A DNA stretch of 63,740 bases, taken from contig JAPKDL010000009.1 of NCBI GenBank assembly GCA_028822585.1, positions 1 to 63,740 of the forward strand, given 5' to 3'. A program made the translations under genes and the position numbers. Source of the stretch: Alphaproteobacteria bacterium (lineage in GTDB: Bacteria > Pseudomonadota > Alphaproteobacteria > UBA8366 > GCA-2717185). Under the pieces are notes generated by a model, which was not told the DNA's origin, did not search any database, and saw only the letters and a program-made list of their open reading frames with translations. Positions 63,736 through 63,740 of this stretch are shown here, one piece after another. Positions within the stretch are counted from its first letter, which is position 1; each line of letters starts with the position of its first letter.

Positions 63736-63740
63736 TAAAA

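Noticed and set aside
1-63740. CRISPR arrays, insertion sequences, integrases, rRNA and tRNA genes
   Set aside because: No regular repeats, transposase or integrase reading frames, or RNA gene signatures were seen by eye; a covariance-model search was not possible.

Overview
The window reads as a chromosomal segment of an alphaproteobacterium, most likely a marine Rhodospirillales-like lineage. The evidence is the gene order ftsY-mtaB-dapF facing ffh-rpsP-rimM-trmD-rplS-leuC-leuD-leuB-asd, an alphaproteobacterial sdhCDAB operon, a DUF1127 protein, and a sat-aprM-aprB-aprA sulfite-oxidation cluster of the kind found in marine Alphaproteobacteria. Base composition is moderately GC-rich. I saw no rRNA, tRNA, CRISPR array, insertion sequence or integrase.

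Layout. (1) 1-19.8 kb is an accessory catabolic block rich in flavoenzymes: four luciferase-like (LLM) oxidoreductases, one of them of the NtaA/SnaA/DszA type, two Baeyer-Villiger type monooxygenases, a GMC oxidoreductase, SDRs, a beta-hydroxyacid dehydrogenase, an SGNH hydrolase, an MFS permease, a small protein/methyltransferase pair, and an orphan ectoine synthase overlapping a metallophosphoesterase. (2) 20-33 kb is core housekeeping: yciB, ftsY, mtaB, dapF, then ffh, ribosomal and tRNA-modification genes, leucine biosynthesis and asd. (3) 33-49 kb holds pdxY, a CitE-like lyase, sdhCDAB followed closely by DUF1185, PaiB-like and IlvD/Edd genes, then a thioesterase, a ClC channel, a UvrD/PcrA helicase and prmA. 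(4) 49-59 kb is again accessory: an N-terminally extended M24 aminopeptidase, tandem beta-hydroxyacid dehydrogenases, two enoyl-CoA hydratase-like proteins, a DAO oxidoreductase, an NTF2-like protein and a phosphodiesterase. (5) 59-63.7 kb encodes AprA, AprB, AprM and ATP sulfurylase, which together oxidise sulfite to sulfate through APS with ATP formation. A Fur-box-like palindrome, a sigma-70-like promoter and a strong terminator can be seen around aprMBA.

The most striking general feature is gene decay. At least eight broken or internally deleted genes lie between intact ones: a DAO oxidoreductase (40-1136), a dienelactone hydrolase (7456-7828), an SDR without its active site (16130-16528), an unidentified gene (19800-20335), two TPR/GT9-like glycosyltransferases (33160-33620 and 53717-54569), a half GGDEF domain (43702-44091) and a Spy/CpxP-like protein (57603-57920). 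This fits a lineage losing accessory genes. No single undescribed multi-gene system is proven here. The best leads are the orphan EctC with altered active-site residues, the small protein/methyltransferase pair, the flavoenzyme island with no reductase partner, and the possible iron control of aprMBA.
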